Origin: Rossellomorea marisflavi
Lineage (GTDB): Bacteria > Bacillota > Bacilli > Bacillales > Bacillaceae_B
Assembly: GCF_022170785.1 (NCBI RefSeq)
Contig: NZ_CP081870.1
Location: forward strand, 1,538,001 to 1,602,000
Direction of reading: 5' to 3'
DNA: 64,000 nucleotides
A program made the translations under genes and the position numbers. The notes beneath the pieces were generated by a model. That model made no database searches. It had not been told where the DNA came from and saw only the letters and a program-made list of their open reading frames with translations. Position 1 is the stretch's first letter. Each line of letters begins with the position of its first letter. Positions 17,320-26,729 of the stretch are shown one piece after another.

Positions 17320-18818
17320 AGGTGGCGGTAGCGGGATCGGGAATCGGTGGGTTGATTACTGGGCTGCTCCTTGCGAAGAATGGTCACAAAGTGACGATTT
17401 TTGAAAAGGATGAGGAGATTGGAGGCAGGCTTGCGTTTGTAACCAAGGGAGACTACAAGATTGATAAAGGCCCGACGATTGTCCTTCTGCCTGACATGTT
17501 GATGTCGATTCTTTCTGATGCGGGTGTGAATACAGATGAAATCGAACTCATTCGCTGTGATCCCCTCTATGGGATCCACTTCCCCGACGGGCAGACTTAC
17601 CGGAAATTTGCGGATCTTGAAACGCAGCTGGATGAAATCAGGCGGGAGTTCCCGGGTGATGAAAAAGGATTCAAGAGGTTCATGTCGGATATGGATGAGC
17701 GCTTTTCCATCGGCGAACCACAATTCCTCCAGTCCTCCTTCCTTGGCATAAAAGACTATGTGAATCCAAAGACAATCGGCTCCCTCATTAAGCTCAAAGC
17801 GTATCGAACGGTCATGTCGAACCTGAAAACATACTTTGCACATGAGCGGTTACAGATGTCATACGGATTGCAATCACTCTATATAGGTGGGAATCCCTAT
17901 TCCACTCCAGCCATTTATAGTCTCGTATCATTCAGTGAGCATAAGCACGGAATCTACTATATTAAAGGCGGGTATGCAAGTATCCTTGAACCGATACGGA
18001 AGGCGTGCGAGAGACTCGGAGTAGAGATCAAAACGTCGTGTCCTGTGGAGAAAATCCTTGTGGAAGACGGCAAGGCGGAAGGCATTCGATCGAGTGAGGG
18101 GGACTTTATGGCGGACGCCGTCGTAGTGAATGGTGACTTCCCTGGGACTCACTCCCTCATGGAGCGTCCATCCGACAAAAAATATACGCCTTCTTCCGGA
18201 TGCGTCCTGTTTTATATGGGAGTCAAAGGTACCTATCCTGATAAAGATCTTCACCAGTTTTACCTCAATGAACATTTCTCCAAAAATATGAAGGAGATCT
18301 TCGAGAAAGGGAAAGTACCATCGGAACCTTCCTTTTATGTGTTCAATCCATCCATCGTAGACGAATCCCTTGCACCAGAGGGGAATAGTGTCCTCTACGT
18401 TCTGGTCCCGGTTCCAGCATCTGAAAAGATTGATTGGGAGGACGCTTCGGGATATCTTTCGTCCTATGTTTTAGATACAATGGAAGAGAGCGGATTCGAT
18501 GATTTGAGGGAACGGTTGAATTGGATGGAAACACGGACGCCTGAACAGGCACGTCAGGAAGGGCTGTATGCAGGAGGAAGTTTCGGTATAGCCCCTGCCC
18601 TTGGACAATCTGGTCCTTTCCGTCCACAGGTGCAGCCGTTCCCGGAGAAGAACGTGTTTGCTGTCGGAGCATCGACTCATCCCGGTGGGGGTGTTCCCAT
18701 TGTGATGCAAGGGGCAAAACTGGTCGAACTGGCCGTGCAGAGATATGTTGAAGAGGAATTAGAAAGGAAGGATGTGACCATGGATGAACAGGATTTCGGC
18801 AGCGTACGATCACTGTGA
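17316..18818 (+). CDS. Second CrtN/CrtP-type carotenoid oxidoreductase
   Basis: This 500-residue paralogue of the preceding enzyme has the FAD motif VAVAGSGIGGLITGLLLAKNG, then IFEKDEEIGGRL, and a C-terminal VGASTHPGGGVPIVMQGAKL. In other Bacillaceae and in Planococcus, Halobacillus and Staphylococcus, a second CrtN-like enzyme oxidises the end methyl groups of the diapocarotenoid to aldehyde or acid (CrtNb or CrtP). That is the most likely role here, but a second desaturase cannot be excluded from sequence alone. It overlaps crtN by 4 bases and crtM by 35 bases, so the three genes form one operon. Confidence 0.85.
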   Translation: MKVAVAGSGIGGLITGLLLAKNGHKVTIFEKDEEIGGRLAFVTKGDYKIDKGPTIVLLPDMLMSILSDAGVNTDEIELIRCDPLYGIHFPDGQTYRKFADLETQLDEIRREFPGDEKGFKRFMSDMDERFSIGEPQFLQSSFLGIKDYVNPKTIGSLIKLKAYRTVMSNLKTYFAHERLQMSYGLQSLYIGGNPYSTPAIYSLVSFSEHKHGIYYIKGGYASILEPIRKACERLGVEIKTSCPVEKILVEDGKAEGIRSSEGDFMADAVVVNGDFPGTHSLMERPSDKKYTPSSGCVLFYMGVKGTYPDKDLHQFYLNEHFSKNMKEIFEKGKVPSEPSFYVFNPSIVDESLAPEGNSVLYVLVPVPASEKIDWEDASGYLSSYVLDTMEESGFDDLRERLNWMETRTPEQARQEGLYAGGSFGIAPALGQSGPFRPQVQPFPEKNVFAVGASTHPGGGVPIVMQGAKLVELAVQRYVEEELERKDVTMDEQDFGSVRSL

Positions 18819-19614
18819 ATCGGTGATCAAACATCATTCGAAAACGTTTTTCAGGGCATTTTCCCTTTTGCCCAAGAATCAGCGTAAAGCGGTGTGGGCG
18901 GTGTACGCTTTTTGTCGTAGAGCGGATGATATTGTGGATGAGGGGAGCCCGCCAGAGGTATTGGATCGTTTTGAACAGGAATTTGAGCTATTCCTTGAAG
19001 GGACGTTTGAAGAGCAGCCAATCTGGATCGCCTTGGATGATGTCTTCAAGCGCTTCAATATGGACCGGGAAGCGTTCCGGGATATGATCAAAGGGCAGAG
19101 GATGGATCTTGCCGGCAGGAGATACATGACAATGGATGACGTCTTGGACTACTCTTATCATGTAGCGAGCACCGTCGGATTGATGCTCCTTCCGATCCTC
19201 GCGCCCGGCAAAGAAAAGGACCTGCGTGAAGACGGGATCTATCTCGGCTATGCCCTTCAGTTGACGAATATCCTGAGGGACGTAGGGGAAGATCTGGATC
19301 GGTGCAGGCTCTACCTTCCCCAGGATCTGCTCGTGAAGCACGAGTGCTCTGTGGAAGACTTGCGGGATGGGCGTTCAACTGACGCATTCCGTCTTGTCTG
19401 GGAAGAAATGGCCGGCTTGGCGGAACACTATTACCGTTTATCCATGAGAACGATCGGTCTTTATCCGATATACTCCAGGGCTCCCGTTAAAGGCGCGGCC
19501 CTTCTGTATAAGGAAATACTCAATGAAGTACGCAAGAACGGATATGATGTCTTTTCAAAAAAGAACTTTGTATCTGGGAATGAAAAGGAAAAAATCATTT
19601 CAACTATATCATAA
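18784..19614 (+). CDS. crtM: Squalene/phytoene synthase family, CrtM-type (YisP position)
   Basis: This 276-residue enzyme has both aspartate-rich motifs intact: DDIVD (about residues 48-52) and DVGED in TNILRDVGEDLDRCRLYLP. It also starts with the SKTFFRAFSLLP segment typical of head-to-head prenyl synthases. The expected reaction is condensation of two farnesyl diphosphates to diapophytoene. The gene occupies the position of B. subtilis yisP, whose product mainly hydrolyses farnesyl diphosphate; the two adjacent desaturase genes argue for real carotenoid synthesis here. Its ATG lies inside the end of the preceding gene in another frame. Confidence 0.9.
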   Translation: MNRISAAYDHCESVIKHHSKTFFRAFSLLPKNQRKAVWAVYAFCRRADDIVDEGSPPEVLDRFEQEFELFLEGTFEEQPIWIALDDVFKRFNMDREAFRDMIKGQRMDLAGRRYMTMDDVLDYSYHVASTVGLMLLPILAPGKEKDLREDGIYLGYALQLTNILRDVGEDLDRCRLYLPQDLLVKHECSVEDLRDGRSTDAFRLVWEEMAGLAEHYYRLSMRTIGLYPIYSRAPVKGAALLYKEILNEVRKNGYDVFSKKNFVSGNEKEKIISTIS

Positions 19615-19618
19615 AAAA

Positions 19619-19660
19619 AGAGCTTCCTGTGGGATCGGTTCCCGACAGGAAGCTCTTTTC
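19619..19660 (+). terminator. Terminator of the carotenoid operon
   Basis: AGAGCTTCCTGT pairs with ACAGGAAGCTCT around a 14-base loop, preceded by an A run and followed by TTTTC. It lies just after the crtM stop and may also work from the other strand, as reads from amtB enter it. Confidence 0.9.
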
Positions 19661-19669
19661 TGTCTTCAA

Positions 19670-19703
19670 GATGAAAGAGCTGCCCTATGGACAGCTCTTT
19701 CTC
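19670..19703 (-). terminator. Terminator after amtB
   Basis: AAAGAGCTG and CAGCTCTTT form a nine-pair stem with a nine-base loop. On the minus strand it lies 5 bases after the amtB stop and is followed by TTTCATC. The T tract is short, so this may be a weak terminator backed up by the next hairpin. Confidence 0.6.
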
Positions 19704-19707
19704 AGAG

Positions 19708-21093
19708 TCATATGCTATTGCGGTGCTTGAGGGATTCTTCGGAAGAAGGGGTGCCGATCGAGTTCAGCCTCTCGACAAGATCACTGCCGAATGGGCTTGA
19801 AGCGACATCAGGCTCCAAGAAGGTATCCTTCAACTCATATGCGTTGGAGCCATGTTCAGCAAAGTCTAAACCTGATAGTTCCTCTTCTTGTGAAACGCGG
19901 ATAGAGGAAATTCTCGTGACGATGAAGAGAAAGCCGCCTACGCTAATGGTGGTCCAGGCAATGACGGCGATGACTCCAAGCGATTGAACTCCGAGAAGGG
20001 AAGCGCCTCCTCCATAGAATAGTCCGTTTTGAACATCGAAAAGTCCAACTGCAAGGGTGCCCCAGATTCCGCAGATTCCGTGTACGGCAATGGCACCAAC
20101 CGGATCATCAATCTTCAGGACAGAATCCAGAAGTGTGACACCTTCAACAAGGATGACTCCGGCAATGAGTCCGATGACGATGGCTCCTGTAAGGGAGACA
20201 TTTGCTGTACCTGCTGTGATTCCGACGAGTCCTCCAAGCGCACCGTTCAACGTAAGAGAAGGATCAATCCTGTTATAACGGAACAATGTATACAGGGCAG
20301 ATGAGATGATCGCGGCTGATGCTGAGAACAAAGTGGTGCCGATAACCATTGGGACAAGGGAAGGATCGGCAGCAAGAGTGCTTCCTCCATTAAATCCGAA
20401 CCAGCCAAACCATAGGATGAAGACTCCAAGGGCACCAATCGGGATGTTGTGTCCCGGAATCACGTTGACTTTACCATTTTGATATTTGCCAGACCTGGCT
20501 CCGAGGAACAACACGGTGATAATGGCGCCTATGGCCCCAGTCAAATGCACGACTGTAGAACCGGCGAAATCTACGAATCCCAGTTCTGAAATCCATCCTC
20601 CGCCCCATATCCAGTGACCGACGACCGGGTAGATCACGGCAGTCATGGCAACGGTCAGGATCATATAGCTTTTAAGCTTCATTCGCTCTGCCACTGCTCC
20701 AGAAATGATGGTAGCACAAGTAGCGGCGAAAACGGATTGGAAAACAAAGAATCCAATATCTTCTCGACCTGATAATAGGAATCCGTCGCTTCCGAACAGC
20801 CCTCCGACATCTTTCCCGAACATGATGCCGAAACCGACGAAGAAGTAAATCAAAGCACCGATGGCAACGGTGAGGACATTTTTCATCAGGATATTCAACG
20901 TGTTCTTGGCCCGGGTGAATCCAGATTCAACCATGGCGAATCCTGCATGCATGAAGAACACAAGTATGGTGGCGATCATCACCCAGGTGGAATCAAGTGA
21001 TGCCTGTACGGACTCCGCCGTAGGTGCTGCCGCGAATGCCTGGCTTCCGATGAAAAAGGACAATAATAGCAAAATGGAAATTTTCTTGATCAA
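19708..21093 (-). CDS. amtB: Ammonium transporter AmtB
   Basis: This channel of the Amt/Rh family has a cleavable-looking signal (MIKKISILLLLSFFIGSQAFA) followed by about 11 membrane segments. Conserved features include FFMHAGFAMVESGFTRAKN, the pore histidines in VVGHWIWGGG and VHGICGIWG, and GWFGFNGGS. The C-terminal tail carries SELSGLDFAEHG-like residues used to bind PII. I choose the TTG at 21093 because TTGGAGGGG sits 8 bases upstream and it places the signal peptide at the N-terminus. ATG 21129 overlaps the glnK stop but has no ribosome site. amtB and glnK are paired, as is usual. It differs from B. subtilis NrgA, which has no such signal. Confidence 0.92.
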   Translation of the reverse strand: MIKKISILLLLSFFIGSQAFAAAPTAESVQASLDSTWVMIATILVFFMHAGFAMVESGFTRAKNTLNILMKNVLTVAIGALIYFFVGFGIMFGKDVGGLFGSDGFLLSGREDIGFFVFQSVFAATCATIISGAVAERMKLKSYMILTVAMTAVIYPVVGHWIWGGGWISELGFVDFAGSTVVHLTGAIGAIITVLFLGARSGKYQNGKVNVIPGHNIPIGALGVFILWFGWFGFNGGSTLAADPSLVPMVIGTTLFSASAAIISSALYTLFRYNRIDPSLTLNGALGGLVGITAGTANVSLTGAIVIGLIAGVILVEGVTLLDSVLKIDDPVGAIAVHGICGIWGTLAVGLFDVQNGLFYGGGASLLGVQSLGVIAVIAWTTISVGGFLFIVTRISSIRVSQEEELSGLDFAEHGSNAYELKDTFLEPDVASSPFGSDLVERLNSIGTPSSEESLKHRNSI

Positions 21094-21125
21094 TGTAACC
21101 CCTCCAATTGGTTTTGATTGGTGAT

Positions 21126-21467
21126 TCATAATACGGCTTGCTTGCCTCTTTCTCCAGTGCGGATCCGGATGACCTCCTCCACGGGGAAGATGAAGATCTT
21201 ACCGTCACCTACCGTGTTGGTGCTGCAGTACTCGACAATCAGATCAATGATATCTTCGACTTGATCATCGTCAATGACCATTTCGACCTTGATACGGGGG
21301 ACCAGCTTGATTTCGAATTTATTGCCCCTGAATATCCCTTGTTTCCCTTTTTGTTTGCCGCAGCCGGCTGCTTCTGATACGGTCAATCCACTGAATCCTC
21401 TGGTGCTCAGTGCTTCACGTAAGTTGATGAATGCCTCTGCGCGAATAATCGCTTCCACTTTTTTCAT
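21126..21467 (-). CDS. glnK: Nitrogen regulatory PII protein GlnK
   Basis: This 113-residue PII protein senses ATP/ADP and 2-oxoglutarate and blocks AmtB. It starts MKKVEAIIRAEAFINLREAL and has GDGKIFIFPVEEVIRIRTGE, the nucleotide and C-loop signature. In the T-loop both usual tyrosines are phenylalanine (F46 in GIFRGNKF and F51), so the classic uridylylation site is absent. The upstream AGGAGGCG supplies a ribosome site. It is the first gene of the glnK-amtB operon, and TnrA-type boxes lie upstream. Confidence 0.93.
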   Translation of the reverse strand: MKKVEAIIRAEAFINLREALSTRGFSGLTVSEAAGCGKQKGKQGIFRGNKFEIKLVPRIKVEMVIDDDQVEDIIDLIVEYCSTNTVGDGKIFIFPVEEVIRIRTGERGKQAVL

Positions 21468-21488
21468 TTTTTCGCCTCCTGAATTTGA

Positions 21489-21505
21489 TGTTAGTTTTTA
21501 TGACA
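21489..21505. promoter_or_regulatory. TnrA/GlnR-type box, proximal
   Basis: TGTTAGTTTTTATGACA fits TGTNA-N7-TNACA exactly. It is centred 30 bases upstream of the glnK ATG and downstream of the promoter below. That position would suit repression, for example by GlnR, better than activation. Confidence 0.7.
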
Positions 21506-21524
21506 TGAGTAAGTTATATCAACT

Positions 21525-21553
21525 ATCATATTCAGAAAATATAAAAAGTTCAA
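21525..21553 (-). promoter_or_regulatory. Putative sigma-A promoter of glnK-amtB
   Basis: On the minus strand TTGAAC and TATGAT are separated by 17 bases. The start of transcription would be near 21518. It lies between the two TnrA/GlnR-type boxes. Confidence 0.6.
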
Positions 21554-21581
21554 GTGTTAATTTTATATGTAAGCGGTTAAA

Positions 21582-21598
21582 TGTAAAAAAACTTCACA
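21582..21598. promoter_or_regulatory. TnrA/GlnR-type box, distal
   Basis: TGTAAAAAAACTTCACA is a second exact match to TGTNA-N7-TNACA. It is upstream of the -35 of the glnK promoter. TnrA activates nrgAB in B. subtilis from an upstream site, so this is the natural activation site; the distance to the predicted start (about 72 bases) is somewhat long. Confidence 0.7.
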
Positions 21599-21679
21599 TT
21601 ATTTTTCCTGTATGATAAAAGAAGGATCAAAAAACTTATAAGTTCCCCTTTGAAGCGAATAAAATCAGTATATATTTCT

Positions 21680-21883
21680 CTACCGCTAATGTAATTCGCT
21701 TACCGCGGGTAGCCCGCGAGCCTTCTCGGCAAGCCTGGGGCTCTCACATCAGCTACACTTTCCGCAAGAGTCTTCGTCTTTCACTCCAATCAAACAAAAA
21801 GCAAAAACCCGCATTCACATGCCTGATCATAGGCTAATGAATGCGGGTTTTACTACTGCTAAAACACGTTTGTCCCAGCTTCA
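21680..21883 (-). repeat. Dispersed intergenic repeat, copy B
   Basis: This is the minus-strand copy of the element at 7866-8114. Read on the minus strand it begins GAAGCTGGGACAAAC, then a hairpin AAAACCCGCATTCA/TGAATGCGGGTTTT, then GACGAAGACTC, TGTGAGAG, GCTTGCCGAG, GCGGGCTACCCGCGG and ATTAGCGGTAG. The second half is more degraded than in copy C. It starts 6 bases after the yisQ stop, in the yisQ direction. Confidence 0.85.
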
Positions 21884-21889
21884 GTTGAA

Positions 21890-23239
21890 TCAAACGGCCT
21901 TTTCATTCCTGACAAATCCTTTATGGATCCAAGTTCTGGTACGCCAACGCCTCAGCATGAGAAGGCCCCTGAGCCATTCGTCTGCTATGAAGGAGATCCA
22001 AACGCCGACGAGCCCGAGCTCAAGAGTGATGCCGAGGAGATAGGAAAGGGGAACCCCGACACCCCACATCGAGGCGATGCCGAGATAAACAGGGAACTTA
22101 ACATCACCGGCTGCCCTCAATGCATTGATGACAACGAGATTGAAGCTTCTCCCTGGTTCCAGGAGAAGGGTGAGATAGATCAGGACCTTAGCCGAAGAGA
22201 TGATTTCCTCGTTGGAAGTGAAGATCCCCAATAGTGGTTCTGCTGCAATCGAGACGATTCCTGCCATGCACAGTGAAATGATGATGGCGATTTTGAGACT
22301 TTTTAGGCACCGTGCGTAGGCGTCCTCGTATTGCCGGGCGCCGATCATATGTCCGATCATGATCTGTGTGCCTTGACTGATGGCCACGCTGAAAAGAAAA
22401 ATGAACATCATCAGGTTCTGTGCGTATACTTTGGTTGTCAAGGCATAGGTTCCGATACTCACGATGAAGTAGGTGATCACCATTTGTGAGCCGTTGTATG
22501 ATAATTGTTCACCGGCAGATGGAATCCCGATCTTCAGCAGATTCTTCATATGACGGACAGGGATGTGCCCCAGCTTGTTCAACGGCAGGGCTGAAGGGAT
22601 GCGCTTCTTGATGACTATGATGCTTACGACAAGGCCGACGAAGCGGGAGGCGATGGTGGAGATCGCCACGCCTTCCACTCCAAGGACCGGTAAGCCGAAT
22701 GGGCCAAATATGAATAGATAATTTCCTGCTACATTCAGGATGTTCATGCCGATGGTGATGTACATAGCGTCTTTTGTATATCCGTAACTCCTGAGGATGG
22801 CCCCTGCCGTCATGATGAGGGCCTGGATGAAGATGAATCCTCCGACGATCCTGAGGTAACCGGATGCTTCATCCATCAGTTCCCGCGGAAGCCCCATGAT
22901 GTCCAGGATGCCTTTTCCTGTCAGCAGAAGGATGGCGCTCAGTAGCACTCCGAATGCAAGGTTCGTGACAAGGGAGACGAGAGCGACTTCACCGGATATG
23001 GCATGCTCTCTGGCTCCGATGTGCTGGGCCACCAGGATCGCCGTGCCGGTTGCGATGAAACCGAACATCACGATGATAAGGGAGAGGATCTGATTCGATA
23101 CCCCAACGGCTGCAACGGAACGATCTGAATATTGACTGAGCATGAGGGTATCGGCATTCCCCATGAGCATGTGAAGAAGGATTTCAATGAAGATCGGCCA
23201 CGTGAGGGCAAACAAGGTCATTCGTTTTTTTGTGTCCAT
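21890..23239 (-). CDS. yisQ: MATE family efflux transporter YisQ
   Basis: This 449-residue protein has about 12 membrane segments and MATE features: PIFIEILLHMLMGNADTLMLSQYS in the first part, GQTI-like segments, and SQGTQIMIGHMIGA at the start of the second half. MATE transporters export cationic drugs or metabolites in exchange for sodium or protons. The position downstream of crtM (yisP) is that of B. subtilis yisQ. ATG 23239 is preceded by AAGGAGT. Substrate is unknown. Confidence 0.9.
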   Translation of the reverse strand: MDTKKRMTLFALTWPIFIEILLHMLMGNADTLMLSQYSDRSVAAVGVSNQILSLIIVMFGFIATGTAILVAQHIGAREHAISGEVALVSLVTNLAFGVLLSAILLLTGKGILDIMGLPRELMDEASGYLRIVGGFIFIQALIMTAGAILRSYGYTKDAMYITIGMNILNVAGNYLFIFGPFGLPVLGVEGVAISTIASRFVGLVVSIIVIKKRIPSALPLNKLGHIPVRHMKNLLKIGIPSAGEQLSYNGSQMVITYFIVSIGTYALTTKVYAQNLMMFIFLFSVAISQGTQIMIGHMIGARQYEDAYARCLKSLKIAIIISLCMAGIVSIAAEPLLGIFTSNEEIISSAKVLIYLTLLLEPGRSFNLVVINALRAAGDVKFPVYLGIASMWGVGVPLSYLLGITLELGLVGVWISFIADEWLRGLLMLRRWRTRTWIHKGFVRNEKAV

Positions 23240-23263
23240 ACTGACTCCTTACATAGAGATGCC

Positions 23264-25066
<1,803 letters not shown>

Positions 25067-25121
25067 TTATAGGAGGTTGTCAATTATGTAATGACATAGA
25101 AAAGTTTTTACTAAAAAGGTA

Positions 25122-25149
25122 TTGTCAAATGGGCGTTACTTAGTATAAT
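25122..25149 (+). promoter_or_regulatory. Sigma-A promoter of the maltodextrin operon
   Basis: TTGTCA and a perfect TATAAT are separated by 16 bases. The expected start near 25156 leaves a leader of about 185 bases before mdxE and places the first cre directly at the start site. Confidence 0.7.
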
Positions 25150-25161
25150 GATAGTAGATTG

Positions 25162-25175
25162 TGCAATCGCTTTCA
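25162..25175. promoter_or_regulatory. cre site 1 (CcpA operator)
   Basis: TGCAATCGCTTTCA matches the cre core TGNAANCGNWWNCA at every fixed position. It lies just after the predicted transcription start, where CcpA would block initiation. It fits glucose repression of maltodextrin use, as known for mdx in B. subtilis. Confidence 0.75.
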
Positions 25176-25184
25176 CAGTAAAAA

Positions 25185-25198
25185 TGAAAACGTTATCT
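25185..25198. promoter_or_regulatory. cre-like site 2 (CcpA or MalR operator)
   Basis: TGAAAACGTTATCT matches the cre core except the last base. It lies 23 bases (about two helical turns) after site 1. It contains AACGTT at its centre, so it might instead be the operator of the local LacI-family regulator. Confidence 0.5.
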
Positions 25199-25340
25199 TA
25201 TATCGGGTGATCGTAAATCATTTATGGAAATCCGATAGGGGAAGCCCGGGGACCATACATAGATTCCAGGGGAATATTCCCGTTTTTGTGCAAGCGGTTG
25301 TCCACATTCGGAAATTGACAAACCATTAGGAGGGGTCAGG

Positions 25341-26615
25341 GTGAAGAAAGTCGTTTCGTTATTCATGGTCTTGTTGTTGGTAGCAGGGGTATTGGCTGCA
25401 TGCGGTCCAAACAGGGAAGAAGGTGCATCCGGAGACGGAGACAAGAAGGCGGAAAACAAAGATAAGCCTGAAAAACTGGTCGTCTGGGAAGATGAAAAGA
25501 AATCTGGATGGCTGGACGAAGTCGGTAAGAAGTTCACGGAAGAAACAGGCATCGAGCTCGAGGTGAAGGAGGTCGAAATGGCTTCTAAAATGAAAGAGCA
25601 GCTGCGCCTCGATGGACCAGCAGGTACGGGTCCAGATGTCGTGACATTCCCGCATGATCAGATCGGGGAACTGGCCCTAGCAGGTCATATTGCGCCACTT
25701 GAAGTGTCTGATGACGTCAAGAAGCGTTTCACAGAGTCTTCCATTCTAGCAGAAAGCTATGATGGGAAGCTTTACGGCTTGCCGAAATCGTCTGAAACAC
25801 CAGTATTCATCTATAACAAAGAATTGATGAAAGAAGCACCTGCATCAATGGATGATGTATACTCCTTCGCAAAAGATTTCACGAAAGATGGCAACTATGG
25901 GTTCCTTGCTCTATGGGATAACTTCTACTTTGCCCACGCACCGATGGGTGGATACGGTGGCTATGTGTTCGCTGAAAATGACGGAGCCCTTGATCCGAAA
26001 GATCTTGGTTTGAATAACGATGGAGCAGTAGAAGGAACAGAATATATTCAGAAATGGTACAAAGAAGGATTATTCCCTAAAGGAATCATCGGTGAAAACG
26101 GTGGATCTGCCATGGACGGATTGTTCAACGAAGGCAAGGTGGCATCTGTCATGAACGGACCATGGTCTTTCCAAGGCTACAAGGATGCTGGGATCGATAT
26201 CGGTGTCACAGCGATGCCGAAGCTTCCGAACGGTGAGCCGATGAAAACATTCATGGGTGTTAAAGGATGGCATGTATCCGGCTATTCCAAGAACAAAGAA
26301 TGGGCACAGAAATTCGTTGAGTTCATCACAGAAGATGAAAATGCGAAATATCGTTTTGAACAAACACAGGAAGTACCAACAAACGAAGGCTTGATCAATG
26401 ATTCTGCGATTGCTGAGAATGAAGGCGCCAAAGCTGTTGCCGAGCAGTCCAAATACGCTGTACCGATGCCGAACATCCCTGAAATGGGTGAAGTTTGGGA
26501 TCCGATGGCCAAATCACTGCAAACGGTCGTGACAGGCAAGCAGGAGCCGAAAGCGGCCTTGGATGCTGCGGTCAAGCAAATCGAGGATAACATTAAAGCC
26601 AACCATTCTAACTGA
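25341..26615 (+). CDS. mdxE: Maltodextrin-binding lipoprotein (MdxE/MalX type)
   Basis: This 424-residue extracytoplasmic solute-binding protein has a lipoprotein signal ending LAAC, with C21 as the lipidated residue, then a charged linker. The mature part has features of the maltose-binding family: LVVWEDEKKSGWLDEV, GTGPDVVTFPHD, YGLPKSSETPVFIYNKEL and MNGPWSFQGYKDAGID. The start codon is GTG 25341, preceded by TTAGGAGGGG. It is the first gene of the mdxEFG operon and delivers maltodextrins to MdxF/MdxG. Two hairpins follow, which may keep the level of this subunit above that of the permeases. Confidence 0.93.
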   Translation: MKKVVSLFMVLLLVAGVLAACGPNREEGASGDGDKKAENKDKPEKLVVWEDEKKSGWLDEVGKKFTEETGIELEVKEVEMASKMKEQLRLDGPAGTGPDVVTFPHDQIGELALAGHIAPLEVSDDVKKRFTESSILAESYDGKLYGLPKSSETPVFIYNKELMKEAPASMDDVYSFAKDFTKDGNYGFLALWDNFYFAHAPMGGYGGYVFAENDGALDPKDLGLNNDGAVEGTEYIQKWYKEGLFPKGIIGENGGSAMDGLFNEGKVASVMNGPWSFQGYKDAGIDIGVTAMPKLPNGEPMKTFMGVKGWHVSGYSKNKEWAQKFVEFITEDENAKYRFEQTQEVPTNEGLINDSAIAENEGAKAVAEQSKYAVPMPNIPEMGEVWDPMAKSLQTVVTGKQEPKAALDAAVKQIEDNIKANHSN

Positions 26616-26623
26616 TGAAGAGT

Positions 26624-26700
26624 GGCGGCACCTGTCTGCGGGTGCCGCCATCCTTTTCAAGAGCTTTCTAAGCAAATAGCCGCCGGCTTAGAAAGCTCTT
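26624..26700 (+). terminator. Tandem hairpins between mdxE and mdxF
   Basis: The first hairpin pairs GGCGGCACC with GGTGCCGCC and is followed by ATCCTTTTC. The second pairs AAGAGCTTTCTAAG with CTTAGAAAGCTCTT (26659-26672 and 26687-26700). Because the operon clearly continues, they most likely give partial termination or mRNA 3'-end protection. Confidence 0.7.
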
Positions 26701-26729
26701 GAAATATAAAGATAAAGGGGGAGTTCAGG

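Noticed and set aside
21680-21883. Repeat copy B considered as an insertion sequence end or transposon remnant
   Set aside because: No transposase fragment, terminal inverted repeat or target duplication is visible in any of the three copies.
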